Shown: piece by piece, positions 27,293 through 36,117 of the stretch
How positions within the stretch are numbered: position 1 is the stretch's first letter
Layout of the letters: every line of letters starts with the position of its first letter
Position numbers and translations under genes: made by a program
Assembly (NCBI RefSeq): GCF_021725675.1
Contig: NZ_JAKJPO010000001.1
Span: 558,001 to 622,000 of the forward strand
Length of the DNA: 64,000 nt
Direction of reading: 5' to 3'
From: Marilutibacter chinensis
GTDB taxonomy: Bacteria; Pseudomonadota; Gammaproteobacteria; Xanthomonadales; Xanthomonadaceae
The notes under the pieces: model-generated
Seen by the model: the letters and a program-made list of their open reading frames with translations, nothing else
Told to the model about the DNA's origin: nothing
The model's database searches: none

Positions 27293-28378
27293 ATGCCCGT
27301 CGCCCCCTCGCACACCGGACCGGTGCGTACCGCTCTCATCGGCTACGGGTTCGCCGGCAGGACATTCCACGCCCCGCTGATCCGCGCGGTCCCGGGACTC
27401 GCGCTGTCCGTGGTCGCCTCCGGCGACGCCGCCAAGGTGCATGCCGAGCTCCCGGACGTGGAGGTGATCGGCGACCCGCTGCGCGCGATCGCCGATCCCC
27501 GGGTCGAACTGGTCGTGATCGCATCCCCGAACGACAGCCATGTCGCGCTCGCGCAGGCGGCGTTGGGCGCGGGCAAGCACGTGGTGGTCGACAAGCCGTT
27601 CACCCTCTCTCTCGACGACGCGCGCGAGCTGGCCTCGCTGGCGGACGAATGCGGACGCCTGCTCTCGGTATTCCAGAACCGTCGCTGGGACAGCGACTTT
27701 CTCGCCATCCGCGATGCGATCGACGCGGGACTGGTCGGCGAGGCGATGCATCTGGAGTCCAGGATCGAGCGCTTCCGGCCGCAGGTGCGGATGCGCTGGC
27801 GCGAGCAGGCCGGCCCCGGCAGCGGCCTGTGGTGGGATCTGGGTCCGCACCTGGTCGACCAGGCCCTTCAACTGTTCGGGCTCCCCGAAAGGGTGCTCGG
27901 CTCGTTCGCCCTGCAGCGCGAAGGCGCCCGCACGCCGGACTGGGCCCACGTCGTGCTCGAGCATGGCGGGCGCCGCTCGGTGCTGCACGCCGGAATGCTC
28001 GCCGCCGGCGGCCACTCGCGGTTCCTGCTGCACGGCACCGGCGGCAGCGTGGTGAAGCCGGCGGCCGATCAGCAGGAGGCGCAACTGCTCGCCGGTGTCC
28101 GCCCGGGCGATGGCGAATGGGGCCTGGATCCGGATCCACTGCTGCTGCACGACGGCAGCGGCACAACACGCAGGATCGACGCGCCGCGGGGCGACCAGTC
28201 GCGCTACTACGCCGCCGTCGCCGGCGCCGTGCGCGGACAGGCGCCGAACCCGGTATCGCCGGCACAGGCGGTCGCGGTGATGGCGGTGCTAGAGGCCGCG
28301 ATCGCATCCGCCGAAAGCGGACAGGCGATCGCTCCGGCACTCACCGACGCGGAACGCGAGGCGTTCACGACAGGCTGA
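27293..28378 (+). CDS. Gfo/Idh/MocA family oxidoreductase
   Basis: A 361-residue NAD(P)-dependent oxidoreductase. The N-terminal Rossmann domain has ALIGYGFAGRTFHAPLI (about 14-30) and the family motif VVDKPFTLS (about 97-105, with the catalytic Lys). The C-terminal alpha/beta domain has the conserved GSGLWWDLGPHLVDQALQLFG (about 178-198), where Asp and His are the usual active-site pair. This architecture resembles YdgJ-type proteins that act on sugars or inositols; the substrate is not predictable. It is convergent with the dienelactone hydrolase, 25 bases apart. Confidence 0.93.
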   Translation: MPVAPSHTGPVRTALIGYGFAGRTFHAPLIRAVPGLALSVVASGDAAKVHAELPDVEVIGDPLRAIADPRVELVVIASPNDSHVALAQAALGAGKHVVVDKPFTLSLDDARELASLADECGRLLSVFQNRRWDSDFLAIRDAIDAGLVGEAMHLESRIERFRPQVRMRWREQAGPGSGLWWDLGPHLVDQALQLFGLPERVLGSFALQREGARTPDWAHVVLEHGGRRSVLHAGMLAAGGHSRFLLHGTGGSVVKPAADQQEAQLLAGVRPGDGEWGLDPDPLLLHDGSGTTRRIDAPRGDQSRYYAAVAGAVRGQAPNPVSPAQAVAVMAVLEAAIASAESGQAIAPALTDAEREAFTTG

Positions 28379-28403
28379 GCCCGCCGGACCGGTCCATTCC
28401 GAC

Positions 28404-29315
28404 TCAGGCGCTGCCGTCATCGCGCAGCCGGCGCCGGAACAGCGCCAGCAGCTTCTCCCAGGCCCGGGCGGCAGCGGCCTCGTCGTAGCGCGGCGTGGTG
28501 TCGTTGTTGAAGCCGTGCTGGGTTCCGGCCGGCTGGAACAGCGTGTACTCCACCCCTGCCGCCTCCAGCGCCGTCTCGTAGGCGGGCCAGCCGCCGTTGA
28601 TGCGCGGGTCGTCCTCGGCCAGCACGACCAGCAGCTCGGCCTCGATCTTCGGCACGTCCTCCAGCGGCGGCGCGCTGCCATAGAACGGTGCCGCCGCGAC
28701 GAGGCCGGGCAACTGCGTGGCCAGGTAATTGGCCATCGAGCCGCCATAACAGAACCCGACCACGCCCAGGCGCCCGTTGCCGCCCTCGATGTCATCCAGC
28801 AGCTTCGCAGCAGCGAGGAAGTCCTCACGCGTCCGGGCCTGGTCGAGTTTCGGGAACAGCGCCCGCGCTGCGTCCTCGCTGCCGGGATAGCCCCCGAGCG
28901 GGAACAGTGCATCGGGGGCGAAGACGATGAAGTCCTCGAGCGCCAGCCGCCGCGCGACGTCCTCGATATGCGGATTCAGGCCACGGTTCTCGTGGATCAC
29001 CAGCACCAGCGGCAGCGGGCCCTCGGCCCTGGAGGGACGGGCCAGATAGCCGCGTCCGGAGCCGTAACCCTTCGGCGATGGAAACTCGCGGTATTCGGTG
29101 GCCAGTCGCGGATCGTCCGGGCGGACCTGCTGCGCCGCGGCGAAGTCGGGACTCAACGCGGCGAGCAGGCCGGCTGCTCCCGCCGTCCCCACCGCGAACC
29201 GCGCGGCGCCACCGAGGAAGCCGCGACGATCTATCGCACCGTGGACGTACTGGTCGAACAGGCGCATCACTTCAGGATCGAAGTCGCTGGCCTTCGGGCG
29301 ACGGGAACTCGACAT
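28404..29315 (-). CDS. Dienelactone hydrolase family protein with Tat signal
   Basis: A 303-residue alpha/beta hydrolase. The N-terminal segment about 27-60 (AIDRRGFLGGAARFAVG) carries a twin-arginine signal, preceded by about 28 extra residues, so export by Tat is likely. The dienelactone hydrolase triad is visible: Cys in GVVGFCYGGSMA, Asp in LAEDDPRIN and His in GTQHGFNN, plus the conserved HENRGLNPHIEDVARR. This is the YghX/DLH-like exported group of unknown substrate. Start at 29315. Confidence 0.92.
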   Translation of the reverse strand: MSSSRRPKASDFDPEVMRLFDQYVHGAIDRRGFLGGAARFAVGTAGAAGLLAALSPDFAAAQQVRPDDPRLATEYREFPSPKGYGSGRGYLARPSRAEGPLPLVLVIHENRGLNPHIEDVARRLALEDFIVFAPDALFPLGGYPGSEDAARALFPKLDQARTREDFLAAAKLLDDIEGGNGRLGVVGFCYGGSMANYLATQLPGLVAAAPFYGSAPPLEDVPKIEAELLVVLAEDDPRINGGWPAYETALEAAGVEYTLFQPAGTQHGFNNDTTPRYDEAAAARAWEKLLALFRRRLRDDGSA

Positions 29316-29534
29316 GCCGGATTCCTCGATGGCGACGGAAGCGGCAGCGTATCCGAACCGCGGTTAAGCGCCCGGAAACACCTGCCGGTGGCGTCCGGAC
29401 GGAAGCCGCCGGCGCCGACGGCGATTGTGCGGGTCGCGGGACGCCGGGGTCCGCCGAGCGCCGCGGGCAATGTGAATCCGCTTTCGGATCCGGCGGTCCG
29501 CCGTCCGCTTCATCCGGAGCTCCGGCTGTGTCCG

Positions 29535-30068
29535 CTACAGCGTGGTGACCGTATGACCGCCCGCCGCGGTCAGCATCGCGTCGGCACGGTCGCGCTCGCC
29601 GCTGTTGCGGGCGTGGACGATCACCGCGGCGCGACCGTGCCGTATCTCCCTCAGCACGGTGCGGACATAGGCATCGTGGTCCGGCCGCAGGCCGACCAGG
29701 CCGCCTATCAGCAGCCCCGCCACGGCGCCGAAGAACGTCAGCGCCAGCAGCGAGATCATCGTGGAGCTGACGATCATCGCGACTCCAGTCAGGTGCAGCA
29801 GCACGAACAGCGCCGCGCCGGCCAGCGCCCCTCCGATTCCCATCGTGAGCAGCGCGCGGACGAAAGTCCGCCTGACGGCCGGTGTTCCGGACTCCAGCTT
29901 GCGCCTTGGAACCGGTTCGCGCGGATGGATCACCCGGACCTGGCCGGGCCCGAGCCTCAGGCCGAGTTGCAACCGGCGGGCCGCGGTTAGTGCCGTCGCG
30001 TCGTCGTCGAAGACGGCGGCCACCTGGGTGGCATGGATCTCGCCTGGGAAGGCATGGGACAGGGCCAT
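29535..30068 (-). CDS. Two-helix membrane protein, stress-protein-like
   Basis: A 177-residue protein. Residues about 13-60 resemble the N-terminal domain of general stress protein 17M-like proteins (TQVAAVFDDDATALTAARRL). Two hydrophobic segments follow at about 71-95 and 98-122, rich in Gly and Ala like glycine-zipper helices, and then a soluble tail with LREIRHGRAAVIVHARN. Related Xanthomonadaceae proteins are, as I recall, mislabelled as riboflavin biosynthesis proteins. Function unknown. Confidence 0.75.
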   Translation of the reverse strand: MALSHAFPGEIHATQVAAVFDDDATALTAARRLQLGLRLGPGQVRVIHPREPVPRRKLESGTPAVRRTFVRALLTMGIGGALAGAALFVLLHLTGVAMIVSSTMISLLALTFFGAVAGLLIGGLVGLRPDHDAYVRTVLREIRHGRAAVIVHARNSGERDRADAMLTAAGGHTVTTL

Positions 30069-30593
30069 ACGCGGTTGCTGATACGCCGTCGGGTCTGGGG
30101 GTTGGAATGTCGCCGCCGATCGCGGCCCGTTGCTAGCGTCCTCCCATGGCGGTCGGTGTGGCGTGAACCCTTGCCTTGTGGATTCAGCGCTGCGTCAACA
30201 GCGTGAAACCCCGCTCCCTTCATCGCGCCGTCATCGCCGGAGGCGCCAGGACGCGGCTCAGAAAGCGGCCTCGAAGAGCTTCCGGCCAACCGGATCCGCC
30301 ACCCGCGTCCAGAACACTACCCGCGCTGGACGGCGCCGGTCGGACTGGGCGCAGCCATCGGCGCACGCCGGTCGCGCCGCGACGGCAGGAACCGAATCCA
30401 GGACGGTTCGGCGCCGGCAACCGCAATGACCGGCACGCAGCAATCCTGCCCAACCGTCGCGGCCCCAGGCCATGGCGGGTCCTGCGAAATCCGCGCCCAT
30501 CCGGATCGCCCCCGGGCCGGCTTAATCCTTCCACGCCGGGTTGCGGGTATCCTCTCGCCGGTCTTCCCCCACTATCGACAGGACGCTTCCTGC
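30069..30593. other. 525-base intergenic region, nothing recognised
   Basis: Longest non-coding stretch in the window, between a leftward membrane-protein gene and the rightward DUF2388 gene. Frames here on both strands show arginine- and proline-rich products without start signals, and no repeat copy is visible. A GTATCCT about 45 bases before 30594 could be a -10 element for the DUF2388 gene, but no clear -35 accompanies it. Confidence 0.5.
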
Positions 30594-30896
30594 ATGAACC
30601 GCCTCCTTCTCGTCGCTCTACTCTTTGCCCTGTCCGGCGCGCCGGCATGGGCCAGCAGCTTCGCAGGCTCCTCGGCCGGCGCTTCCTCGGCCGGTTCCTC
30701 GGCCTCCTCGGGCAGCACGTCGGGCGACGACAAGGTGGTCGTGCAGGCGCGCGACGATGCCGCGGCGTTCGTGGCCACCGAAGGCCGCATCCGCGGCGCC
30801 CGGCTCGAAGCCGCGTTGATGCACCTGCGCGAACGCGATCCGCAGGCGCGCGAAGCCAGCGACATGGCGTTGGCGAAGGCCATCCTCGCCCTTTGA
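30594..30896 (+). CDS. DUF2388 secreted protein
   Basis: A 100-residue protein with a signal peptide (MNRLLLVALLFALSGAPAWA), a serine/glycine/alanine repeat segment (SSAGASSAGSSASSG), and the DUF2388 core DDKVVVQARDDAAAFVATEG then IRGARLEAALMHLRERDP. The family is best known from Pseudomonas, where members sit in tandem; function is unknown. Its stop is 4 bases before the next gene, so the two are surely cotranscribed. The ATG at 30594 is set by the signal peptide. Confidence 0.85.
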   Translation: MNRLLLVALLFALSGAPAWASSFAGSSAGASSAGSSASSGSTSGDDKVVVQARDDAAAFVATEGRIRGARLEAALMHLRERDPQAREASDMALAKAILAL

Positions 30897-30900
30897 TCCG

Positions 30901-32886
30901 GTGAACCCACGGCGGCCGTCACCGCCGGCCCGGCGCTGTCTGGCATTGCTGCTGGCGGGGCTGGCATGGCTGGTCCCCGGTACCGGCGCCAGCACCGCTC
31001 CGCCTCCGCTGCGGATATCCGCATCCTCGCTGAATGCGCAGGAGGTCGATGCGACCGCCGAACTGGTCGAAGCCGCGTTCGCGCGGCTGCCTCAAAGATG
31101 GAGGCATGCGCTCCACCCTGATCTCGAGCTGGCATGGCGCGACGATCTGCCCGAACACGTTCATGGACGCGCGCGCGGGCGGAAACTGTGGCTCGACCGC
31201 ACGTTGCTGACGGACTGGATGAGCGCATCCGGTGCGGCCGCGGAACATGCGGCACCGGAACGGTCGTCGCCTCGGCATGCCGCGCTGGCGACCCTGATCC
31301 ATGAACTGGCGCACGTCTACGACCGTTCGGCGCAGGGCGGCCTGTCGCGCGAGCCGCGCCTGCTCGACCTGGCTGGTTGGCAGGTCGGCGCAATGCGGCT
31401 GGGCCTGCGCAGCGGGCGCAACGCGTTCAGCGACCGCAGCCCCGACCGCTACGAGCTGAGCGATCCGGGAGAATTCGTGGCGGTCAACCTGGAATACTTC
31501 CTGCTCGACCCCGAATATGCCTGCCGCCGCCCTGCCCTGCACCGGCATTTCGCCAGGCACTTCGGCGTTGTCAATGCACCGCCAGTCTGCGCGCCCGGCC
31601 AGGTATTCGTGCAGACGCCGGACGAGGCCGACGCTTCGGCGCTGCTGCGCATCGATGCCGACCGCATCTACCGGGTCGACTACCTGCTTGCCGAACCCGA
31701 CGACCGGTTGATGAGCCGCTGGGGCCACAGCATGCTGCGGCTGGTGATCTGTGCGCCCGGGCGGCCGCGTGGACCGGACTGCCGGCTCGACCTGCAGCAC
31801 CACCGGGTGTTGTCCTTCCGCGCCTTCGTCGACGACGTGCAGATCTCCAGCTGGCGGGGCCTGACCGGGTCCTATCCATCGAGGCTGTTCGTGCTGCCGC
31901 TGGAACAGGTGATCGACGAGTACACCAGGGTCGAGCTGCGCGATCTCCGCTCGGTTCCGCTGCGGCTGCACAGGGACGAGATCGCCGCCCTGCTCGAACG
32001 CGCCGCGCGACTGCACTGGAGCTACGACGGCCGCTACTACTTCCTGTCCAACAACTGCGCGACCGAGACCTTCAAATTGCTGCACGACGGCGTCCCCCGC
32101 CTCGCCGGCGAACGGCTCGCCAGCGTCACTCCGACCGGACTGCTGCGTCGCCTGCTGCGCACCGGCATCGCCGATGCCGCCATGCTCGACGACCGGCCGG
32201 AGGCCATCCGGCTGGGCTACCGCTTCGAGGCGCTGGATGCGCATTACCAGGCGATGTTCGAGATCGCGCGCCGTTCTCTGGCGCTGCCCCAGCGCGACGT
32301 GCAGGCGTGGCTGGAAGCATCGGCGGACGAGCGCGGCGGTTGGCTGGAGTCAGCCGACCTGCGCACTAGCGCCGCGCTGTTGTTGCTCGAGCAGGCCGCG
32401 CTGCGACGCGAGGAGCTGCGCGCGCGCGCGGACCTCAAGCGCCTGCTGCTCGACCGGGCAGCGGCGCGGCCCGCCGATCACGGCGACGAAACCGCCGATG
32501 TTCCTGCCCCGCTCGAACCGTCCCGGCGCGGTTCCGGATCGGACCGGGCCGAGGCGCGCGCCCGGCTGGACGAGCTGCTGCGGCTCGAAGGCTATTTCAG
32601 CCGCCCCGCAGCATTGCTGCCAGGAGATGGCTACGGACTGCCGCAGACGGAGGAGCGCCGCGCCATCGCCGATATCGGCAGCGATCATCTGGCGCGCTGG
32701 CGACTGCAGCGCAGCGACCTGCACGAAGCCGCCCGCCACTGGCTGCCCGCGTCACGACGCGCCGCGCTCACCGGCATCGAGGCAAACCTCGACACCCTCG
32801 GGCGGCGCCTGCGTGATCTGCACGTGGAAGACAATGGACTCCGCCTGCAGCGCAGCTCGCCTGGCGGGCCGTCCGACGCCCATTGA
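30901..32886 (+). CDS. DUF4105 (Lnb-type N-terminal) periplasmic protein, GTG start
   Basis: A 661-residue protein with a signal peptide (CLALLLAGLAWLVPGTGAS). The N-terminal third has a metallopeptidase-like HELAHVYD and RYELSDPGEFVAVNLEYFL; the central part has the DUF4105/Lnb marks RWGHSMLRLVIC and YYFLSNNCATETFKLL (about 265-400), where the Asn-Asn-Cys segment is the likely catalytic cysteine region; the C-terminal part is helical and charged. Lnb-type proteins include a bacterial lacto-N-biosidase region and putative papain-like lipid or peptide enzymes. It starts at GTG, coupled to DUF2388 by a 4-base gap. Confidence 0.85.
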   Translation: MNPRRPSPPARRCLALLLAGLAWLVPGTGASTAPPPLRISASSLNAQEVDATAELVEAAFARLPQRWRHALHPDLELAWRDDLPEHVHGRARGRKLWLDRTLLTDWMSASGAAAEHAAPERSSPRHAALATLIHELAHVYDRSAQGGLSREPRLLDLAGWQVGAMRLGLRSGRNAFSDRSPDRYELSDPGEFVAVNLEYFLLDPEYACRRPALHRHFARHFGVVNAPPVCAPGQVFVQTPDEADASALLRIDADRIYRVDYLLAEPDDRLMSRWGHSMLRLVICAPGRPRGPDCRLDLQHHRVLSFRAFVDDVQISSWRGLTGSYPSRLFVLPLEQVIDEYTRVELRDLRSVPLRLHRDEIAALLERAARLHWSYDGRYYFLSNNCATETFKLLHDGVPRLAGERLASVTPTGLLRRLLRTGIADAAMLDDRPEAIRLGYRFEALDAHYQAMFEIARRSLALPQRDVQAWLEASADERGGWLESADLRTSAALLLLEQAALRREELRARADLKRLLLDRAAARPADHGDETADVPAPLEPSRRGSGSDRAEARARLDELLRLEGYFSRPAALLPGDGYGLPQTEERRAIADIGSDHLARWRLQRSDLHEAARHWLPASRRAALTGIEANLDTLGRRLRDLHVEDNGLRLQRSSPGGPSDAH

Positions 32887-33026
32887 CACGCGGCGGCGGC
32901 GGACGGGCTGCCGTTTTGCAACCCACGTCACCACCGCGATCGGGAGACCGCTGTAACAATCGACGACCATGATGGGCGGCAGTCTGGAAGACAGCGCCGC
33001 CCGCGGGGATGGAAGGAGCCTTGAAC

Positions 33027-33539
33027 ATGCGCAGGATCGCAGTTGCCCTGTTGTGGGCCCTTCCGGTGCTGATTGCGTCGACCGCCACGACGGCCTGCCA
33101 TGCGCCTGCGCAGGACGAGGCCGCACAGGATCCGGCACACCCGTCGTTGCCATCTCCGGCGCCGACACGGTCCACGCCGGTCGGAACACCGGACGTGCCC
33201 GTTTCCGCATCCGCTCCCGCATCCGGCGACGCCGGAGAGCGACGACAGACACGCTGCGGATGGTTCGAGAATCCGACGCCGGGCAACGCCTGGCTGAGCG
33301 ATCGCGACCGGACCTGGATCATCGGCACCCAGGGCGGGCCGCAAGCCGAGGGTGACTGGCCCGGGTTCGAAGGCGGGGAATGGATCGTCACCAATGGTTC
33401 CAGCTACGGCTACGGCTGCGCCTGCATGTCGGTGACCGTCGATGCCGCCGCGGGCCGCATCCTGACCCTCCAGGACGCACGCGCCGTGCCGCTGTCGCAA
33501 TGCCGGGCCGACGCCGCGCTGCAGGAACCCGGCTCGTGA
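33027..33539 (+). CDS. DUF4087 secreted protein
   Basis: A 170-residue protein with a signal sequence (RRIAVALLWALPVLIASTATTAC, possibly a lipobox TTAC), a proline/serine-rich linker to about residue 70, and a C-terminal DUF4087 domain: RCGWFENPTPGNAWLSDRDRTWIIGTQGG then GYGCACMSVTVD and CRADAAL, with four cysteines that may form two disulfides. Function unknown. GGAAGGAG lies 8 bases before the ATG at 33027; the in-frame ATG at 33009 has no such site. Confidence 0.83.
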   Translation: MRRIAVALLWALPVLIASTATTACHAPAQDEAAQDPAHPSLPSPAPTRSTPVGTPDVPVSASAPASGDAGERRQTRCGWFENPTPGNAWLSDRDRTWIIGTQGGPQAEGDWPGFEGGEWIVTNGSSYGYGCACMSVTVDAAAGRILTLQDARAVPLSQCRADAALQEPGS

Positions 33540-33605
33540 CCGGCCGCGTCGGTTCGCCGCACTTCGATCACTCCACTCCCATCAGCCCCTGAAGGACTAG
33601 CACTG

Positions 33606-34967
33606 ATGATCAAGCCAATGCACCGCATGCGAAATGGAGCATTCCGGGCGGCCCTGCCCGGCGTCGTCCTCGCCGCCCTGTTCGCCGCTTCCGCGCCCGC
33701 CTCGGCCGGCACCTGCGCCGGCGTGAAGGTCACCGCGTCCGCACTCAACGTACGCTCCGGCCCCGGCACCGGCTATGCCGTCGTCGGCACGGCCAACTCC
33801 GGCGAAACCTACGTCACGACCGGCCAGACCTCCGGCGCATGGAAGAAGATCTGGTTCGACAGCAATGCGCGCTGGGTCCATGCCAGCTCGTATACCCAGG
33901 CGGTCAACGTCAGCTGCGGCAAGGTCACCGCGTCGACCCTGAACGTGCGCTCCGGTCCCGGCACCGGCTACAGCGTGGTCGGGACGGTGTCGTCGGGATC
34001 CAAGTGGTCGGTGATCGGCAGCTCCGGCAGCTGGCGCAAGGTCTGGTTCGCCAGCCAGGCCCGCTGGATGCACGGCAGCTACCTCGACCAGAACGGCACC
34101 ACGCCGTCGATCGGCCTGTCCGGCGTGACCATCAATGGCGGCGCCAGCTCGACCGGCAGCCGTTACGTCAAGGTCAGGTTCGGCTACAACACCTCGACCC
34201 CGACCCATTACCGGATCAGCCACAGCTCCACCTTCTCCGGCGCCAGCTGGAAGAGCTACACCGGCACCACCGTCGACTTCACCCTGTCCAGCGGAGGCGG
34301 CACCAAGCGCGTCTACCTGCAGCTGAAGAACAGCGCCGGTCGGCTGTCCAATGTGGGCTCCGACACCATCACCTACAACCCGTCGACCACCGCCAGCGGC
34401 TACCGGATCAACCGCGACGCGTTCTTCAGCCGCCTTCGCTATCACTATGGATCGCTGAGCCAGAGCCAGGTCGACGGCATCAACTACCTGCTGACCAACA
34501 TCGAGAAGGACACCCGCCCGGCGATCAACAACCAGACCGTCTGGATGCGGCAGGTCGCCTACATGTGGGCGACCACCAAGCACGAGGTCGCCAATACCTA
34601 CCAGCCGATCACCGAATACAGCAACACCCACTGCGTGAACTACGACGGCGGCTGCCGGTACAAGGGCCGCGGCTACGTCCAGCTCACCCACCTCTACAAC
34701 TACCGGAAGATGTCGCCGATCACCGGCCAGGACCTGGTCACCTACCCCGAACGCGCGCTGTGGCCCAACGTCGCCTACACGGTGATGTCGTACGGCATGC
34801 ACCACGGCACCTTCACCGGCAGGAAACTGGGCGACTACATCTACGCCGGGCACACCGACTACTACAACGCCCGCCGGGTGGTGAACGGTACCGATCGCGC
34901 CAGTCTGCTTGCCGGCTACGCGGGCAAGTTCCAGGACATCATGGAACGTTCCACCCAGAAACTGTGA
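33606..34967 (+). CDS. Secreted SH3b-SH3b-GH19-like (chitinase/endolysin) enzyme
   Basis: A 453-residue exported enzyme. A signal peptide (about 1-34, ending PASA) is followed by two bacterial SH3 domains (about 40-96 and 105-160, each with LNVRSGPGTGY), which bind cell walls; a beta-rich Ig/FN3-like linker (about 165-258); and a C-terminal lysozyme-superfamily domain (about 266-453) like glycoside hydrolase 19: AYMWATTKHEVANTYQPITEY with probable catalytic Glu327 and KGRGYVQLTHLYNY at 353-366. It should cut peptidoglycan or chitin outside the cell, fitting a bacteriolytic lifestyle. A helical-repeat membrane protein follows 17 bases later. Confidence 0.9.
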   Translation: MIKPMHRMRNGAFRAALPGVVLAALFAASAPASAGTCAGVKVTASALNVRSGPGTGYAVVGTANSGETYVTTGQTSGAWKKIWFDSNARWVHASSYTQAVNVSCGKVTASTLNVRSGPGTGYSVVGTVSSGSKWSVIGSSGSWRKVWFASQARWMHGSYLDQNGTTPSIGLSGVTINGGASSTGSRYVKVRFGYNTSTPTHYRISHSSTFSGASWKSYTGTTVDFTLSSGGGTKRVYLQLKNSAGRLSNVGSDTITYNPSTTASGYRINRDAFFSRLRYHYGSLSQSQVDGINYLLTNIEKDTRPAINNQTVWMRQVAYMWATTKHEVANTYQPITEYSNTHCVNYDGGCRYKGRGYVQLTHLYNYRKMSPITGQDLVTYPERALWPNVAYTVMSYGMHHGTFTGRKLGDYIYAGHTDYYNARRVVNGTDRASLLAGYAGKFQDIMERSTQKL

Positions 34968-34984
34968 ACGTCCGGGTTACCGCG

Positions 34985-35995
34985 ATGAAGCCCAACAAAC
35001 CCGTGCTCGTTGCCATAGGCGCGACGGCCGCGATCGCGATCGGCGTCCTGGCATTCCGTGGACTCGCGGAGCCCTCCGGGTCCACGGCGACGGGGCCGGC
35101 CGGCGGCAATGCCCCGGCCGGCGCCGCCACGGCCGTGCCAGCTCCGATCGCCGGCGAGGCCAGTCACGATCCTGCCGCCGAAACCGCGCCGTACCGGGAC
35201 AGCACCGCGTCGGTCGCGGACTTGCGCCGGCTCGTCGAAAGCCCGCACCTGACCGCCGAGCAGCAGACCGAGCTGCTGAACCTCAAGCAGGCGCTGCTCG
35301 ACGACGCGCAGAGCGACAGCCAGGCATTGCGTGGGCTGATCGATGCGCTGCGCATGGATCCCGGTTCGTCGACCGCCGAACACCTGCTGTCGATACTCGG
35401 CGAGGTGCGCGATCCCGCAGTCGAACAACTCGGGCTGGAGATGTCGATCGCCGACGACAGCCAGGTACAGGCGGTTGGCCTCGACCTGCTGTCGCGGCTG
35501 GGCATAGCCGGACAGGACACCTACGAGCTGACCCGGCAACTGCTGGCCGACCCGACCCGCGATCCGGAAGTGCTGCGTTCGGCCATCCATGCGCTGCCGG
35601 ACATCCCGCTGCCGGCCAGCGAGATGAACGGCACGGTCGCCCGGCTGGGCGAACTGTCGGCGACGCACGCCGATATCGGCGTGCGTTCGGAAAGCCTGTT
35701 CAAGCTTGGCGCCCTGGCCAAGGACGCGAACGACCTGCGACCGGTGATCGATGCGCTGGCACGCGACCGTCACATCGACGAGCGCATCAGCGCGGCGATG
35801 GCGATACGGAACAGCCAGGTGGTCGACGATGGCCTGCGCCGGCAGCTGCTGGACATGATGTCCAACCCGGACGAGCTGTGGGAGATCCGCCACTACGCGG
35901 CCGAATCGCTGCGGCGCTTCAAGCTGAGCGAAGACGATTACCGGCAGTACCAGCGCTTCAACGAAGAACTGGAAGTGATCCAGCGCGGCGGCTGA
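34985..35995 (+). CDS. Membrane-anchored helical-repeat (HEAT-like) protein
   Basis: A 336-residue protein with an N-terminal hydrophobic anchor (about 7-25, no clear cleavage site), an Ala/Pro/Gly linker to about residue 60, and then repeated helical pairs to the C-terminus (for example DPAVEQLGLEMSIADDSQVQAVGLDLLSR and DERISAAMAIRN), like HEAT repeats. The layout, a periplasmic helical body on a flexible linker, resembles lipase-specific foldases. Because it follows the lytic enzyme by 17 bases, it may be its chaperone, secretion aid or self-protection factor; this is inference. The start at 34985 is the first ATG before the anchor. Confidence 0.8.
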   Translation: MKPNKPVLVAIGATAAIAIGVLAFRGLAEPSGSTATGPAGGNAPAGAATAVPAPIAGEASHDPAAETAPYRDSTASVADLRRLVESPHLTAEQQTELLNLKQALLDDAQSDSQALRGLIDALRMDPGSSTAEHLLSILGEVRDPAVEQLGLEMSIADDSQVQAVGLDLLSRLGIAGQDTYELTRQLLADPTRDPEVLRSAIHALPDIPLPASEMNGTVARLGELSATHADIGVRSESLFKLGALAKDANDLRPVIDALARDRHIDERISAAMAIRNSQVVDDGLRRQLLDMMSNPDELWEIRHYAAESLRRFKLSEDDYRQYQRFNEELEVIQRGG

Positions 35996-36117
35996 CCCGC
36001 ATGCCCTCGCATCCGGTCCATCGCCGTCGACCGTGCGGTGGCCTGCACGGTGCGGGCATCGCCTAGTACAGCGAGGTCCGGCGTCCCTGGCCCTTCACGG
36101 CCAAGGGCGCCTGGCAA

